DNA of 64,000 nucleotides from Bacteroidota bacterium (GCA_023393915.1 JAEXBS010000047.1:571979-635978), one strand, 5' to 3'. Shown: positions 36,712-46,498, counted from the stretch's first letter. Made by a program: numbers and translations. The notes: a model not told the origin generated them from the sequence alone.

Positions 36712-37332
36712 TTACAAGTGAGCAATAAAAACCAGTAATTCTCCATGAGTAAATTGTATGTCTACTTCATCCGAAAGAGCAACATTTCGAGTACCAATTC
36801 TTTTGGCTAAATCTAACGTTTCATTATGTAACTCCCATTTGAGTCCTGAAGTTTGGATTCCTTCAGCAACTGGAAAAGGATAAAGTGAGACCATTCGATC
36901 TTTAACCCCCTTAATTACCTCTTTTTTAGGGAGAAAGTAATATTGGGCATAGCGATCATAAAACGAAATCTTTAAAGTGTTTTTAAATTGAAGTGCTGCC
37001 GTTAAATTCCCTAAGAAATGATCCATCTCGCCTCCACTACCTCCATATACATCCACGTGAGTCATTCCTCTTTCTACTAGGAGCTCTAAAGCTTTATGGA
37101 AATCAGGGTACTCTTGATTCGGGGTTGGAATTAATTTTGAATAATAAGCAGAGGCTTCACCAACAGGCAAAGAATCAAAATCTCCAGAGATGAAATCTAC
37201 CTGGTCTGCCTTAACTCCCATATCTAGAAGGGTTTGGAACGCTCCATCTGTGCAGGCCACAAGATCATAATTTTCAAGAGCCGGAAGCGCTTCTGGTGCT
37301 TCCCCATTAATTAGTAAAAGTGATTTTTTCAA
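36712..37332 (-). CDS. Thiamine pyrophosphokinase
   Basis: 206 residues. The catalytic domain has CTDGAFQTLLDMG and the diphosphate/Mg2+ loop ISGDFDSLP, followed by DVYGGSGGEMDHFLGNL; the C-terminal thiamine-binding sheet contains KDRMVSLYPF and LKWELHNETL. It transfers pyrophosphate from ATP to thiamine to form TPP. The start lies only 6 bp after the adenosyltransferase gene, so the two cofactor genes form an operon. I see no TPP riboswitch upstream. Confidence 0.93.
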   Translation of the reverse strand: MKKSLLLINGEAPEALPALENYDLVACTDGAFQTLLDMGVKADQVDFISGDFDSLPVGEASAYYSKLIPTPNQEYPDFHKALELLVERGMTHVDVYGGSGGEMDHFLGNLTAALQFKNTLKISFYDRYAQYYFLPKKEVIKGVKDRMVSLYPFPVAEGIQTSGLKWELHNETLDLAKRIGTRNVALSDEVDIQFTHGELLVFIAHL

Positions 37333-37338
37333 TTCTTC

Positions 37339-37908
37339 TTAGCGTTGGTTGGGGTTCCAGTAACTTTCTGCTTCCTTATTTACTTTTGCAAAGTACCGAG
37401 CAGCAGTAAAAAGATAATCGGAGAGTCGATTAAGATACTGAATCAACTCGTCTCTTAATTCTTCCTGCTGCGCAAGATAAACAACCGTTCTCTCTGCCCG
37501 TCGACAAACGGTTCTAGCTACGTGAAGAGCGCTAACCACTCTTCCTCCGTGAGGCAATATAAAATACGCCAAAGGCTCAAGAGACAATTCCAACCGATCA
37601 ATTTCGTTTTCTAAGAATTCGATGTCTTCTTTTTCGATTACTAGAGGCAAACGGGACTTTCCATTTGCTAGTAACAATTTATCTTTTGGCGTAGCCACCT
37701 CGGATCCTAAAGTAAAAAGGTCAAATTGAATTTTGGAAAAGGAAGCTTTCATTTCCTCCACGTGCATTTCGCTCATTGCTAGCCCAATAAAGGAATTGAG
37801 CTCATCAACAGTTCCATAAGCTTCAACGCGAATATCTGCTTTAGATACTCTTGTACCTCCATAAAGTGCTGTTGAACCTTTGTCCCCTGTTTTTGTATAT
37901 ATTTTCAT
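37339..37908 (-). CDS. Cob(I)yrinic acid a,c-diamide adenosyltransferase, PduO type
   Basis: 189 residues. The PduO-type ATP-binding N-terminus KIYTKTGDKGSTALYGGTRVSKADIRVEAYG and the later ARTVCRRAERTVVYL with its catalytic arginine pair are present. It makes adenosylcobalamin from cob(I)alamin and ATP. In Flavobacteriales it usually supports methylmalonyl-CoA mutase, consistent with the acyl-CoA carboxylase gene at the right end of this window. No cobalamin riboswitch is seen. Confidence 0.95.
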   Translation of the reverse strand: MKIYTKTGDKGSTALYGGTRVSKADIRVEAYGTVDELNSFIGLAMSEMHVEEMKASFSKIQFDLFTLGSEVATPKDKLLLANGKSRLPLVIEKEDIEFLENEIDRLELSLEPLAYFILPHGGRVVSALHVARTVCRRAERTVVYLAQQEELRDELIQYLNRLSDYLFTAARYFAKVNKEAESYWNPNQR

Positions 37909-37967
37909 AATCGTACTTTGTCAGTTCCCTTAAAAAGAAAGTAATTTCAAATTTCGTAAAACTATAT

Positions 37968-39770
37968 TTAATCGCGGTAAGAATTCACCAATTTATCAAG
38001 ATTTAAGCTTCGAGCGGAAGCATCAAAGATTTTACGGTAGCTCCCATCTTTCTGCATTAACTCCTCATGCGTACCGTTTTCCACCGTGCGACCTTTCTCC
38101 ATAACATAGATTTGATCAGAATCCAGAATCTGAGACAGCGAATGAGAAATGATCACTACCGTTCGTCCTTTTTTAATTGCGTCAAGAGAATTCTTAATCT
38201 GCTCCGTCGCGATGGCATCCAGGCTAGCTGTGGGTTCGTCCAAAAATATAATAGGTGGGTTTTTTAAAAAGAGTCGCGCTATAGCAATTCGCTGCTGCTG
38301 CCCTCCAGAGAGCTGCGTTGCATCGTGGGAGTACCCATCAGGAAGTTCCATAATTTGATTGTGCAAGTAGGCCTGCATTGCCGCCCTTTGAACATCATCA
38401 AAACTCGCCTCCTCTAATCCGTACCGAATATTATCTTCAATAGTTCCTTGAAATATATGGTTTCTTTGAAGTACTAATCCAATTTCACTTCGAAGATGCT
38501 CGTTGTCGTAATTACTGAGTGGAATACCATCTAAAAGTATCGCTCCGCTCGAAGGCTCATAAAATTTACAAAGTAAATTAATCACCGTCGATTTACCTGC
38601 CCCAGAAAGTCCGACCAAGGCCGTCGTTTTACCCGCCTGGATTTTCATCGACACATGCTCAAGTGCCTTGGTTCCACCGGGATAGGAAAAACTCAAATTC
38701 TTAAGCTCAAATTCTCCTTTAATTTCTGGTTTTTCCTGACCTGACTCTTCTATTTCTTCATCCGCATTGAGGATTTCGAAATAACCTTCTGCATAAATCA
38801 TTGCATCGTTCATATCGTCGTATATTCGATGCAGCTGACGAATGGGAGCCGACACGTTATTAAAAAGCATAATATGAAGCATGATCGCCCCTAGTGTAAT
38901 CTGTTGATTTAACACTAAGTAGACCGTTAAAAGGATCACCATCACTAAACCAAACTGCTCGATAAAAGTCTTTAGACCATCGTAAATAAAATTAGTTCTT
39001 CTGGTATAGAGCTGACTCTCCATTAACTGCATCTGCAGATCGTACTGCTTCTTCCCTTCAAATTTCTCCTGGACGAAGCTCTTGATGACCATAATGGAAT
39101 TAATCAAATTGAGTAGTCCTGAGGTCTTTTTCTCTCTTTGATTCCTTAACACTCTTCTAACGCCGCTGAGCCTCTTTGCTTGCTTGGCACTCACCCAAAA
39201 ATAGATGGGAACTACAATTGAAGATACTAGCCCCACATAAACATTCTGCATGTACATCACCACTAATGCAATGGCTGCATTGGCAAAAAGAGGAAGAATA
39301 TCAATAAAAAAATTCTGCACCAAACGGGTCAAACTTTCTATCCCTCGATCGATCCTGGTTTGAAGCTTTCCACTTTGGTGATTTTCGTCAGTAAAAAAGG
39401 AGACCTTATAGGTTAAAATCTTGTCAATGGCATTTTGAGCAAGTACAGAACTGGTATTGATTCGGATTTTTTCTCCGTAGAACTTCTGTCCGAAATTAAT
39501 GAAGATATTTAAAAGTTCTTTTCCTAAAAGTATCGCAGAGACCACTACAAGCACATGAATCCCATCGTTCATGGGATTGGAAAGCTTTAGTAGTTTCTCC
39601 ACTTCGTCCACCGTGTACTTCAAAACCACGGCATTGACCTGAGCAGCAAGGGCACCCAAAAAAGTCAACACCAAGGTGCCAATAATCATTAATCGGTAGG
39701 GACGAATAAAGGGACCGATTTGCTTAAATATCCCAAGAATCGTAAGCGTTTTCGTAAAAGGTTTTGCCAT
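37968..39770 (-). CDS. ABC exporter (fused permease and ATPase)
   Basis: 600 residues from the ATG at 39770; the frame extends nine codons further to a TTG, which is less likely to be the start. Six membrane helices (about 20-305) are followed by an ATPase domain with GLSGAGKST as Walker A, signature LSGGQQQRIAIARL, and IFLDEPTASLDA as Walker B. This is the MsbA/exporter type, working as a homodimer in the inner membrane. Being just downstream of lptB suggests lipid or LPS traffic, but the substrate is unknown. Confidence 0.93.
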   Translation of the reverse strand: MAKPFTKTLTILGIFKQIGPFIRPYRLMIIGTLVLTFLGALAAQVNAVVLKYTVDEVEKLLKLSNPMNDGIHVLVVVSAILLGKELLNIFINFGQKFYGEKIRINTSSVLAQNAIDKILTYKVSFFTDENHQSGKLQTRIDRGIESLTRLVQNFFIDILPLFANAAIALVVMYMQNVYVGLVSSIVVPIYFWVSAKQAKRLSGVRRVLRNQREKKTSGLLNLINSIMVIKSFVQEKFEGKKQYDLQMQLMESQLYTRRTNFIYDGLKTFIEQFGLVMVILLTVYLVLNQQITLGAIMLHIMLFNNVSAPIRQLHRIYDDMNDAMIYAEGYFEILNADEEIEESGQEKPEIKGEFELKNLSFSYPGGTKALEHVSMKIQAGKTTALVGLSGAGKSTVINLLCKFYEPSSGAILLDGIPLSNYDNEHLRSEIGLVLQRNHIFQGTIEDNIRYGLEEASFDDVQRAAMQAYLHNQIMELPDGYSHDATQLSGGQQQRIAIARLFLKNPPIIFLDEPTASLDAIATEQIKNSLDAIKKGRTVVIISHSLSQILDSDQIYVMEKGRTVENGTHEELMQKDGSYRKIFDASARSLNLDKLVNSYRD

Positions 39771-39814
39771 AGGAGCATCAATACAAAAACGATGCAAATT
39801 TGAAAACGATGTGC

Positions 39815-40876
39815 TTAGGACTCGAAATAATACGTCGTTAGGTAGTGAAGATCTGACGTTGAAAGCTCCTTTGCACGTAGCTCTAATGCTTCTCGACTAG
39901 ACTGCGATTGCAGAGCAACTTTTTGAAAAAGAAAAGAGTTGTTTGCACTACGGTCAACAACATTCTTAAATATATGATCAATTTCACCGCTAGCAAGGGA
40001 CGCAAATGAAATATCCTCAAACCCCTGGATCAAGCGCAAATCGTTCTCATTTTGGAAATGCTCATCCACGTACTTTTGAAATGAACTTCGGTCAGAAAAA
40101 TTCCCTGCCCAGATGTGATAAGCAATCGATTTTTTCTTCGGCTTATCGTCGATACTTTGGTAAACAAAATTTTCTCCTAAATAAGCTTCTCGTACCTGTG
40201 GATCATTGGCTAGATCTGAAGGAAGACCTTCTTTTAAGATACGACCTTCAAACATGATATAGGTTTTATTGGTAATGGCTAGGGTCTGTTGAACGTTATG
40301 GTCGGTAATTAGAATTCCAATGTTTTTCTCAGTCAAGCTTCGAACAATTTTCTGAATATCTTCCACTGCAATGGGATCGACTCCTGCAAAAGGCTCATCA
40401 AGAAGAATAAAACTTGGACTAGTAGCTAGACACCGAGCTATTTCCGTTCTTCTTCTCTCCCCTCCAGAGAGTAAATCTCCACGGTTGTTTCTAACGTGCT
40501 CTAAGGAAAATTCCTCGATTAGCTCATCGCATTTGTATTGCTGTTCTTTTTTTGAAAGTTTGGTAAGCTGCAGTACACCAAGAATATTCTCTTCTACAGA
40601 AAGTTTTCGAAAAACACTGGCCTCTTGTGCCAAGTAACCAATTCCTTTTTGTGCCCTACGGTACATTGCATCAGAAGTGATCTCTTTATTATCTAGAAAA
40701 ATCTTTCCTAAGGTAGGCTTCACAAGTCCGACAATCATGTAAAACGTGGTGGTCTTACCGGCACCATTAGGCCCAAGCAGTCCAACAATTTCGCCTCGGC
40801 TTACTTCGACAGAAACGCCCTTGACCACTTTTTTTGGTCCGTATTCTTTAATTAGGTTTTCACCACGTAAAATCAT
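39815..40876 (-). CDS. lptB: LptB-type LPS export ATPase with a 113-residue C-terminal extension
   Basis: 353 residues. Residues 1-240 are a complete LptB: Walker A GPNGAGKTT (35-43), LSGGE signature (136-140), DEPFAGVDPIAVEDIQ and the Q/H-loop residues, ending LANDPQVREAYLGENF. With LptFG it powers LPS extraction from the inner membrane. Residues 241-353 are extra: a KPKKK linker, then YHIWAGNFSDRSSFQKYV and an end of LHYLTTYYFES. That pattern resembles the DUF4284/Imm22 immunity family, though this is read by eye only. Usual LptB proteins stop near 240-250 residues. Confidence 0.92.
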   Translation of the reverse strand: MILRGENLIKEYGPKKVVKGVSVEVSRGEIVGLLGPNGAGKTTTFYMIVGLVKPTLGKIFLDNKEITSDAMYRRAQKGIGYLAQEASVFRKLSVEENILGVLQLTKLSKKEQQYKCDELIEEFSLEHVRNNRGDLLSGGERRRTEIARCLATSPSFILLDEPFAGVDPIAVEDIQKIVRSLTEKNIGILITDHNVQQTLAITNKTYIMFEGRILKEGLPSDLANDPQVREAYLGENFVYQSIDDKPKKKSIAYHIWAGNFSDRSSFQKYVDEHFQNENDLRLIQGFEDISFASLASGEIDHIFKNVVDRSANNSFLFQKVALQSQSSREALELRAKELSTSDLHYLTTYYFES

Positions 40877-40881
40877 AGGGT

Positions 40882-40889
40882 CAAAGATA
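40882..40889 (-). promoter_or_regulatory. -7 element (TATCTTTG) of lptB
   Basis: Exact TAnnTTTG on the minus strand with only five bases before the ATG, implying a leaderless or nearly leaderless mRNA. Confidence 0.5.
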
Positions 40890-41011
40890 AATAAAAAATT
40901 GAGTGCAGTATTCTTCAGGTTTACTCAAGTAAATAAAGCGAAGGACAAATTAATCCTTAACTACGAGGGCTAAAATAAAATCTTCTCAATTTATACTGTA
41001 AGAACACTTTT

Positions 41012-42007
41012 TTAGTTTGATTGGAGTAAAACCGCTGCTTCCTTGGCCGTATAGGTGAATATCATGTCTGCACCAGCTCTTTTAATGCAAGTAAGACTTT
41101 CAATAATCGTTTTATCATTATCAAGCCATCCGTTAGCTGCTGCAGCTTTGAGCATAGCGTATTCACCACTAACGTGATAAACGGCGATAGGCAAATCAAT
41201 TGTTTCTCTAACTTTTGAGACAATGTCAAGATAAGGAAGTCCCGGCTTAATCATGATAATATCTGCGCCTTCAGCTATATCTTTCAAAACTTCATCGATC
41301 GCTTCCCTTGAGTTGCCAAAGTCCATCTGATAGGTCTTTTTATCGCTAGGCACTTCTTCGAATTCTTTTGGTGCACTATCGAGCGCTGAGCGAAACGGAC
41401 CATAGAATGCACTAGCGTATTTTGCACTGTAACTTAAGATTCCTACATCAGTAAATCCGTTTTCCTCTAAGGCCGTACGCATAACAGCAACGCGCCCATC
41501 CATCATATCGCTTGGAGCTAAAATATCAGCTCCTGCTTCACTTAGGGACAGGGACATTTTGGCCAAAGCTTCATTGGTTTGATCGTTATCAATTTTACCG
41601 TTTAATACTATACCGTCGTGTCCAAACTCAGAATAGGGATCTAACGCCACATCCGGCATAATCACCATTCCTGGAACCTTATCTTTGATTGCTTTAATGG
41701 TTGTTTGCATGAGTCCCGATGGGTTCCATGATTCTTTTCCCGTATTATCTTTCAAATGATCAGGAACTTTCATATAAAGGTTTACTGCCTTGATTCCCAA
41801 AGAATAAAGCTCTTCACATTCCTTTACCGTTAAATCGACTGATCTTCTAAATACGCCTGGCATTGCAGCGATAGGCTCCATTTTCTCTTTTCCTTCCATT
41901 ACAAAAAGAGGCATTACCAAATCATTGACGGTCAAAACAGTTTCTTGTACCAAACTTCTAATTGACGCAGAGGTACGTAAACGGCGGTTGCGGGAATATT
42001 GAATCAT
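41012..42007 (-). CDS. hemB: Porphobilinogen synthase (delta-aminolevulinate dehydratase)
   Basis: 331 residues. The two active-site lysines are K196 in LSYSAKYASAFYGPFR and K254 in IMIKPGLPYLD. The metal site has aspartates (D119, D123 in MPDVALDPYSEFGHDG) instead of the zinc-cysteine triad, so it is the Mg2+-type enzyme. It condenses two aminolevulinates in heme synthesis. It is a single gene with its own promoter. Confidence 0.96.
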   Translation of the reverse strand: MIQYSRNRRLRTSASIRSLVQETVLTVNDLVMPLFVMEGKEKMEPIAAMPGVFRRSVDLTVKECEELYSLGIKAVNLYMKVPDHLKDNTGKESWNPSGLMQTTIKAIKDKVPGMVIMPDVALDPYSEFGHDGIVLNGKIDNDQTNEALAKMSLSLSEAGADILAPSDMMDGRVAVMRTALEENGFTDVGILSYSAKYASAFYGPFRSALDSAPKEFEEVPSDKKTYQMDFGNSREAIDEVLKDIAEGADIIMIKPGLPYLDIVSKVRETIDLPIAVYHVSGEYAMLKAAAANGWLDNDKTIIESLTCIKRAGADMIFTYTAKEAAVLLQSN

Positions 42008-42035
42008 AATTAGTCTTTATATGAAATTTGAACAG

Positions 42036-42043
42036 CAAAATTA
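42036..42043 (-). promoter_or_regulatory. -7 element (TAATTTTG) of hemB
   Basis: Exact TAnnTTTG on the minus strand, 28 nt before the hemB ATG. Confidence 0.5.
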
Positions 42044-42154
42044 AGCATTATCTGCTTAAGATGCCATCCGCGAAAAGGTTGCGAATTAAATAGCAGAAGC
42101 TAAAAAATAAAAATTAGCGCTTTAATTCATTTAAGAATTTCTACGGACTAGGAA

Positions 42155-42898
42155 TTAATAATCTGACGAAGAAACATCATTGCCCAAGAGAGCTAGCGCT
42201 GAAGATGTTCCGATACGTGTAACACCTAGATCAATCATTTCTTGAGCTTCCTTTGGTGTTCGAACACCTCCGGCTGCTTTTAGTGGCAGATCTCCTGCAT
42301 TAGATTTCATTAATTTAATCCCTTCCACTGTAGCTCCGTTAGGCGCACCGTCTGTAGTAGGATAAAATCCTGTGGAAGATTTTACAAATATATTTTCTCT
42401 TTCTGTGCTGGAGAAATACTCCTGAGCTTTTTTAGAAATAAGTGCGGTAATTCCTTCAATTTGGTCATTAGAAAGGGCCGCAATTTCAATTATCCATTTG
42501 ACTACCTTCCCATGGGCAATACCAAGTCGAGTGCATTCCACTACCTCCTTTTCAACATATTCCACCTCCCCGTTCTTGTAGGCTTCAAAATTGATCACAA
42601 AATCCAATTCATCCGCTCCATCAGCAATGGCTTTTTCTGCTTCTTTAAGTTTGTCTTCAAGGCTTGCCGTTCCGGTATGAAAACCAATGACCGTTCCAAC
42701 TTTTACGGAGCTTTCCAGCTGAGTTAAATATTCTTTAATGCTAGAAACATACTCAGGACGGATCATAACAGCAAAGAGCTCGTATTGATCTGCCTCGCTC
42801 GCTAAAGCTAGTACTTTTTCTTTTGTTTCTTCTGCACTTAAACCGGATTGTTCCGGAGTTTTTAGATATGTAGAATCGATATATTTTGCGATGTTCAT
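42155..42898 (-). CDS. deoC: Deoxyribose-phosphate aldolase
   Basis: 247 residues, DeoC-type TIM barrel. The Schiff-base lysine is in FVKSSTGFYPTTDGA, with a second lysine in KAAGGVRTPKEAQEMI, and DELDFVINFEAYKNGE and KVVKWIIEIA strands. It splits 2-deoxyribose-5-phosphate into glyceraldehyde-3-phosphate and acetaldehyde. It follows the Lrp-type regulator by 8 bp, probably in one transcript. Confidence 0.95.
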   Translation of the reverse strand: MNIAKYIDSTYLKTPEQSGLSAEETKEKVLALASEADQYELFAVMIRPEYVSSIKEYLTQLESSVKVGTVIGFHTGTASLEDKLKEAEKAIADGADELDFVINFEAYKNGEVEYVEKEVVECTRLGIAHGKVVKWIIEIAALSNDQIEGITALISKKAQEYFSSTERENIFVKSSTGFYPTTDGAPNGATVEGIKLMKSNAGDLPLKAAGGVRTPKEAQEMIDLGVTRIGTSSALALLGNDVSSSDY

Positions 42899-42906
42899 TT
42901 TATTTT

Positions 42907-43377
42907 CTAAACTTTTAATTGACGGTTAATACTTTGCTCCAAAGATATGAAAGTTTCAGTTCTTGTTACTCCTTTTAATTTCTGTAACTTACCTAATACC
43001 CTCATCAGATGATCGTTATCTTCACAGTAAATTTTAAGAAATAGAGTATAATTCCCTGTTGTGTAATGCGCTTCAACTACTTCGTTAAATCCTTTTAATG
43101 CCTCAATAGATTCCCTGTAATAAGCAGGGCGATCCAAATATACTCCAATATAGCTCACTACGCCATAACCCAGCTTTTTGGGATTAATGATTGCAACTGA
43201 GGTATCAATGATTCCGGCTTGTTCTAATTTTTTCACGCGAAGATGAATCGCTGTAGTAGAGATACCTACTTCTTTTGCCAGCAAAGCCAATGAAAACTTT
43301 TGAGGACTTGTCAGACGACTAATAATCTCTCTGTCGATTTGATCTAGCTCGAAGGAATGGTTAGAAGTGGGTTTCAT
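42907..43377 (-). CDS. Lrp/AsnC-family transcription regulator
   Basis: 156 residues. The N-terminal HTH (about 12-60; DQIDREIISRLTSPQKFSLALLAKEVGIS) is followed by the RAM effector domain (about 75-150). The 5' end overlaps the upstream nuclease gene by 17 bp. It probably senses an amino acid and acts as an octamer; its targets are not evident. Confidence 0.93.
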   Translation of the reverse strand: MKPTSNHSFELDQIDREIISRLTSPQKFSLALLAKEVGISTTAIHLRVKKLEQAGIIDTSVAIINPKKLGYGVVSYIGVYLDRPAYYRESIEALKGFNEVVEAHYTTGNYTLFLKIYCEDNDHLMRVLGKLQKLKGVTRTETFISLEQSINRQLKV

Positions 43378-44362
43378 TTTCTTGTTGTTTATTTTGATTA
43401 CTTAAGCGAAGAAGTACGGGAAAATGATCGCTATACCCTCCCAAATATCTCGTACCGGCATAGGTTCGAAAAGGTCGGTGTGAATTCTTACGATCGAAAT
43501 TTGAAATCTGCGGATGATTAAAAACAGAAGCATACTTAAAAGTGAGTCCCTCTTTCTTTTCACCAATCAAATCATGGCTCAAAATAATTTGATCAAAAAG
43601 CAGACCTCTATTATGATGAAAGGTCGAATACTTTTTCTCTCTGTATAGAGACCGGAAGGGGTTAAAAAGTAGGGGACCATGCGATCCTTCCAGAAATTCT
43701 AACATCTGAGGATGCTCAGGGTCCTCATTAAAATCACCCAAAACTACGACAGACTCATTCTGCTTTAGGTGCTCTTCCACTCTTTTATTAATTTCTGAGA
43801 GAATGTACCTTCTTTTGGGAAGGTTCACATCGTCGCTGCGCTTAGAGGGCAAATGAACGATATAAAGTTCTAAAGCTTCGCTTCCTATACGGACCGTGGT
43901 ATGCAGTACATCTCTTGTTGTATCATAATTTTCAGGATCCAGGTCAGGAATCTCAAAAAAGTAAACTAAAGGCTCAGCCTTTTCAATTTTCACATTCGAA
44001 TGGTTATACAGTAGCGCAACATCCACCCCTCTCTCGTCCATACTTTCAAAATGAATAAAGGAATATTCCGATTTAAAGACTGGAAGTTTTAGCAAATCCT
44101 CTAGTGGTTGAGACCCTTGAATCTCGCTGACTCCTATCAGGTCGGGAAGCATCGAATACTCCTTTTCTAAAAGTTCAAAAACCCTTCCGACTTTATGAAG
44201 CTTATTTTCATAACGCTCCTTATTCCAATTGCGAAGACCCGATACTTTTCGTTTATTCTCCCTTACCGAAAACTTGTCGGGTGGGAACAAATTCTCAACA
44301 TTATAAAACACGATTAAGTTCTGGTCAAAAGTAGCAGAAGATGCATTAAAGTCTTGCTTCAT
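43361..44362 (-). CDS. Endonuclease/exonuclease/phosphatase family protein
   Basis: 333 residues. The EEP fold residues are present: N in FYNVENLFPP, E in IGVSEIQG, the pair in VVLGDFNEDP, and the catalytic SDH in GGYSDHFPVLLRL. No signal peptide is seen, so it is cytosolic; the substrate could be DNA, RNA or a phosphoester. Its end overlaps the Lrp gene, suggesting coupled expression of nuclease, regulator and deoC. Confidence 0.88.
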   Translation of the reverse strand: MKQDFNASSATFDQNLIVFYNVENLFPPDKFSVRENKRKVSGLRNWNKERYENKLHKVGRVFELLEKEYSMLPDLIGVSEIQGSQPLEDLLKLPVFKSEYSFIHFESMDERGVDVALLYNHSNVKIEKAEPLVYFFEIPDLDPENYDTTRDVLHTTVRIGSEALELYIVHLPSKRSDDVNLPKRRYILSEINKRVEEHLKQNESVVVLGDFNEDPEHPQMLEFLEGSHGPLLFNPFRSLYREKKYSTFHHNRGLLFDQIILSHDLIGEKKEGLTFKYASVFNHPQISNFDRKNSHRPFRTYAGTRYLGGYSDHFPVLLRLSNQNKQQENETHF

Positions 44363-44375
44363 AGAGTTAAAAGTA

Positions 44376-44383
44376 CAAAAATA
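44376..44383 (-). promoter_or_regulatory. -7 element (TATTTTTG) of the EEP nuclease operon
   Basis: Exact TAnnTTTG on the minus strand, 13 nt before the ATG at 44362. It would drive the nuclease, Lrp and deoC genes together. Confidence 0.5.
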
Positions 44384-44443
44384 GAACTTAAATTCACCAA
44401 TTAAAGTGAACGCTTAAACTGGAAATAAGTGAAAAAGAGAAAG

Positions 44444-45118
44444 CTAATCCAGTAAGTCCGGTCTTCTTCTCTCTGTTAAGGCCACCGCTTCCTGATGCCT
44501 CCACTCCTCTATTTTTGCGCTATTTCCACTAAGCAAAATTTCAGGAACCCTTAATCCTTTATAAACCTCGGGCCTCGTATAAATAGGCGGAGAGAGCAAA
44601 TCGTCTTGAAAGCTATCGGTAAGCGCGCTTTGTTCGTCATTAATCACTCCCGGTATAAGTCGGATGATACTGTCACACAGTACACAAGCCGCTAATTCAC
44701 CCCCGGTTAAGACAAAGTCTCCAATGGAAATCTCTCTTGTAATGTGCAATTCTCTTACCCTTTGATCTATTCCTTTATAATGACCACAGAGCATTAATAA
44801 ATTACCCTTTATGGACAACTCATTGGCCATTCTTTGGTTTAAGGTTTCTCCATCCGGAGTTAAATAAATGACCTCATCGTAATGACGCTGCGATTTCAGC
44901 TCTGATAAACACCGGTCCAAAGGTTCGACCATCATAACCATTCCCGCTCCTCCACCGTATTGGGTATCGTCGATTTGACGATGCTTTCCCTCACTCCAAT
45001 CTCTGAGTTGATGAAAATGCACCTCTACGAGCCCTTTTTCTTTTGCTCTTTTTAAAATTGAAGCCTGGAATGGCGACTCCATTAATTCAGGGAGAACACT
45101 TACTATATCAATTCTCAT
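44444..45118 (-). CDS. trmD: tRNA (guanine-37-N1)-methyltransferase
   Basis: 224 residues, SPOUT family. The trefoil-knot AdoMet-binding residues lie in [15 protein letters not shown] and [16 protein letters not shown]; the start [17 protein letters not shown] is typical, as is [13 protein letters not shown]. It methylates G37 of tRNAs to prevent frameshifting. Its ATG overlaps the stop of ndh (ATGA, 4 bp). It is usually found with ribosomal protein genes; the link with ndh is different here. Confidence 0.97.
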   Translation of the reverse strand: MRIDIVSVLPELMESPFQASILKRAKEKGLVEVHFHQLRDWSEGKHRQIDDTQYGGGAGMVMMVEPLDRCLSELKSQRHYDEVIYLTPDGETLNQRMANELSIKGNLLMLCGHYKGIDQRVRELHITREISIGDFVLTGGELAACVLCDSIIRLIPGVINDEQSALTDSFQDDLLSPPIYTRPEVYKGLRVPEILLSGNSAKIEEWRHQEAVALTERRRPDLLD

Positions 45119-46377
45119 TGTTCGGTTGAATTTTTTTTGTTCGGTATGATGATTAGCCTCAGCGAACTATCTTTATTAAAGTAACTCCACATCCAGTTAA
45201 AAAAGACGGCAATTTTATTTCTGACCGACAAAATTAACATCAGGTGAAGAAACATCCATAGATACCACGCCAAGAAACCCGAGAACTTTACTCGAGGTAG
45301 ATCCACAACTGCTCGGTGTTTTCCGATGGTTGCCATGCTTCCTTTGTCGTTGTATTCGTATTCTTTCCATTGAAGCGCATTGCGCTTTAAAATGTTCTTT
45401 GCTAAACGTTTCCCCTGATTGATGGCCACATTGGCCACTTGCGGATGTCCTTGCGGATAAAGTGGAGTTTCCATGTAAGCAATATCCCCTACCGCAAATA
45501 TATTATCGTACCCCTTTACTCGATTGTATCGATCGGTGATGTACCGATTTCTGACCATAATACTAGGATCCAAACCTTCTATAACATTTCCGGTAACTCC
45601 CGCTGCCCAAATCACATTATTACTAGCAATCTGCTTTCCACTCTCCATTAAAACCTTCTCTCCATCGTAATCAATCACTTTTTCACCGCTCAGAAGTTGT
45701 ACTCCCAATTTCTTCAGATATTCTTCCGATTTATTCTGTGCCATATCACTCATAACACTCAGCGGCTTATCGGTAGCGCTGATGAGAACAATCTTAAGAT
45801 CGTCAAAATTCATATTGGGATAATCTCTTGGCAAAATTTCCTTTTTCATTTCTGCAAAAGCGCCGGCAAGCTCCACTCCTGTGGCTCCACTTCCCACAAT
45901 AACAATATTCCAGTTCCCATCATCAGAGCGCCTGCGTTCCATTATGAGTTTTTCAAACGTAAGGAGCACATGGTTACGTATTGCAATGGCTTCTTGTGTG
46001 TTTTTCATTCCAAAAGTAAGAGACTCCATTTTATCATTTCCAAAGAAGTTGGTTTTGCATCCTGTTGCTATAACCAACTTATCATAATGAAACTCCGCTT
46101 CTTTCGTTATTATTCTGTTCTCAGTAGGTTCAATACGCTCCACTTCACTGAGTCGGAATTGAATATTTCTGGAACGCTGAAAAATCTTACGAAATGGAAA
46201 TGAAATGTTGGAAGGTTCAATTCTTCCGCAGGCCACCTGGTAGAAAAGCGGCTGAAACATATGGTGATTCACCTTGTCGATGACAATGACCTTTTTATTC
46301 TTATTATTGAGTGTTTTTGCCAATTGAAGCCCGGCAAATCCACCTCCAATGATGACTATTTTTTCTCTGGTTTCCAT
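45115..46377 (-). CDS. ndh: Type II NADH:quinone oxidoreductase
   Basis: 420 residues from the ATG at 46377; a TTG three codons earlier in frame overlaps the promoter and is less likely. Two dinucleotide-binding motifs are visible, [14 protein letters not shown] for FAD and [17 protein letters not shown] for NADH. The C-terminal part (about 365-400) is hydrophobic and attaches it to the membrane. It passes electrons from NADH to quinone without pumping protons. It is co-transcribed and translationally coupled with trmD. Confidence 0.94.
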   Translation of the reverse strand: METREKIVIIGGGFAGLQLAKTLNNKNKKVIVIDKVNHHMFQPLFYQVACGRIEPSNISFPFRKIFQRSRNIQFRLSEVERIEPTENRIITKEAEFHYDKLVIATGCKTNFFGNDKMESLTFGMKNTQEAIAIRNHVLLTFEKLIMERRRSDDGNWNIVIVGSGATGVELAGAFAEMKKEILPRDYPNMNFDDLKIVLISATDKPLSVMSDMAQNKSEEYLKKLGVQLLSGEKVIDYDGEKVLMESGKQIASNNVIWAAGVTGNVIEGLDPSIMVRNRYITDRYNRVKGYDNIFAVGDIAYMETPLYPQGHPQVANVAINQGKRLAKNILKRNALQWKEYEYNDKGSMATIGKHRAVVDLPRVKFSGFLAWYLWMFLHLMLILSVRNKIAVFFNWMWSYFNKDSSLRLIIIPNKKNSTEQ

Positions 46378-46383
46378 AGAGTG

Positions 46384-46391
46384 CAAATTTA
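46384..46391 (-). promoter_or_regulatory. -7 element (TAAATTTG) of ndh-trmD
   Basis: Exact TAnnTTTG on the minus strand, six bases before the ATG at 46377. It overlaps the alternative TTG start, which argues against that start and for a leaderless mRNA. Confidence 0.55.
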
Positions 46392-46457
46392 CGAATTAAA
46401 AGCCAAGTGCTAGAATTTGCGCGGAATCTAAAGGGTCGAAAATCTCACAGAAAATAG

Positions 46458-46490
46458 TTGGAGAAATATCACTAGTTTGAATTATTTTTG
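46458..46490 (+). promoter_or_regulatory. Promoter TTG-N22-TATTTTTG of the GH25 gene
   Basis: Both boxes match with a 22-nt spacer (allowed range 17-23). The -7 box ends eight bases before the ATG, so the mRNA is expected to have almost no leader. Confidence 0.6.
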
Positions 46491-46498
46491 CCTGAACA

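Noticed and set aside
37339..37967. A cobalamin or TPP riboswitch before the cofactor genes
   Set aside because: The 59-bp gap before the adenosyltransferase gene and the 6-bp gap before the thiamine pyrophosphokinase gene are too short and contain no conserved riboswitch core.
39771..39797. Nine-codon N-terminal extension of the ABC exporter starting at TTG
   Set aside because: The extension has no homology-like features and needs a TTG start; ATG at 39770 starts a normal exporter N-terminus.
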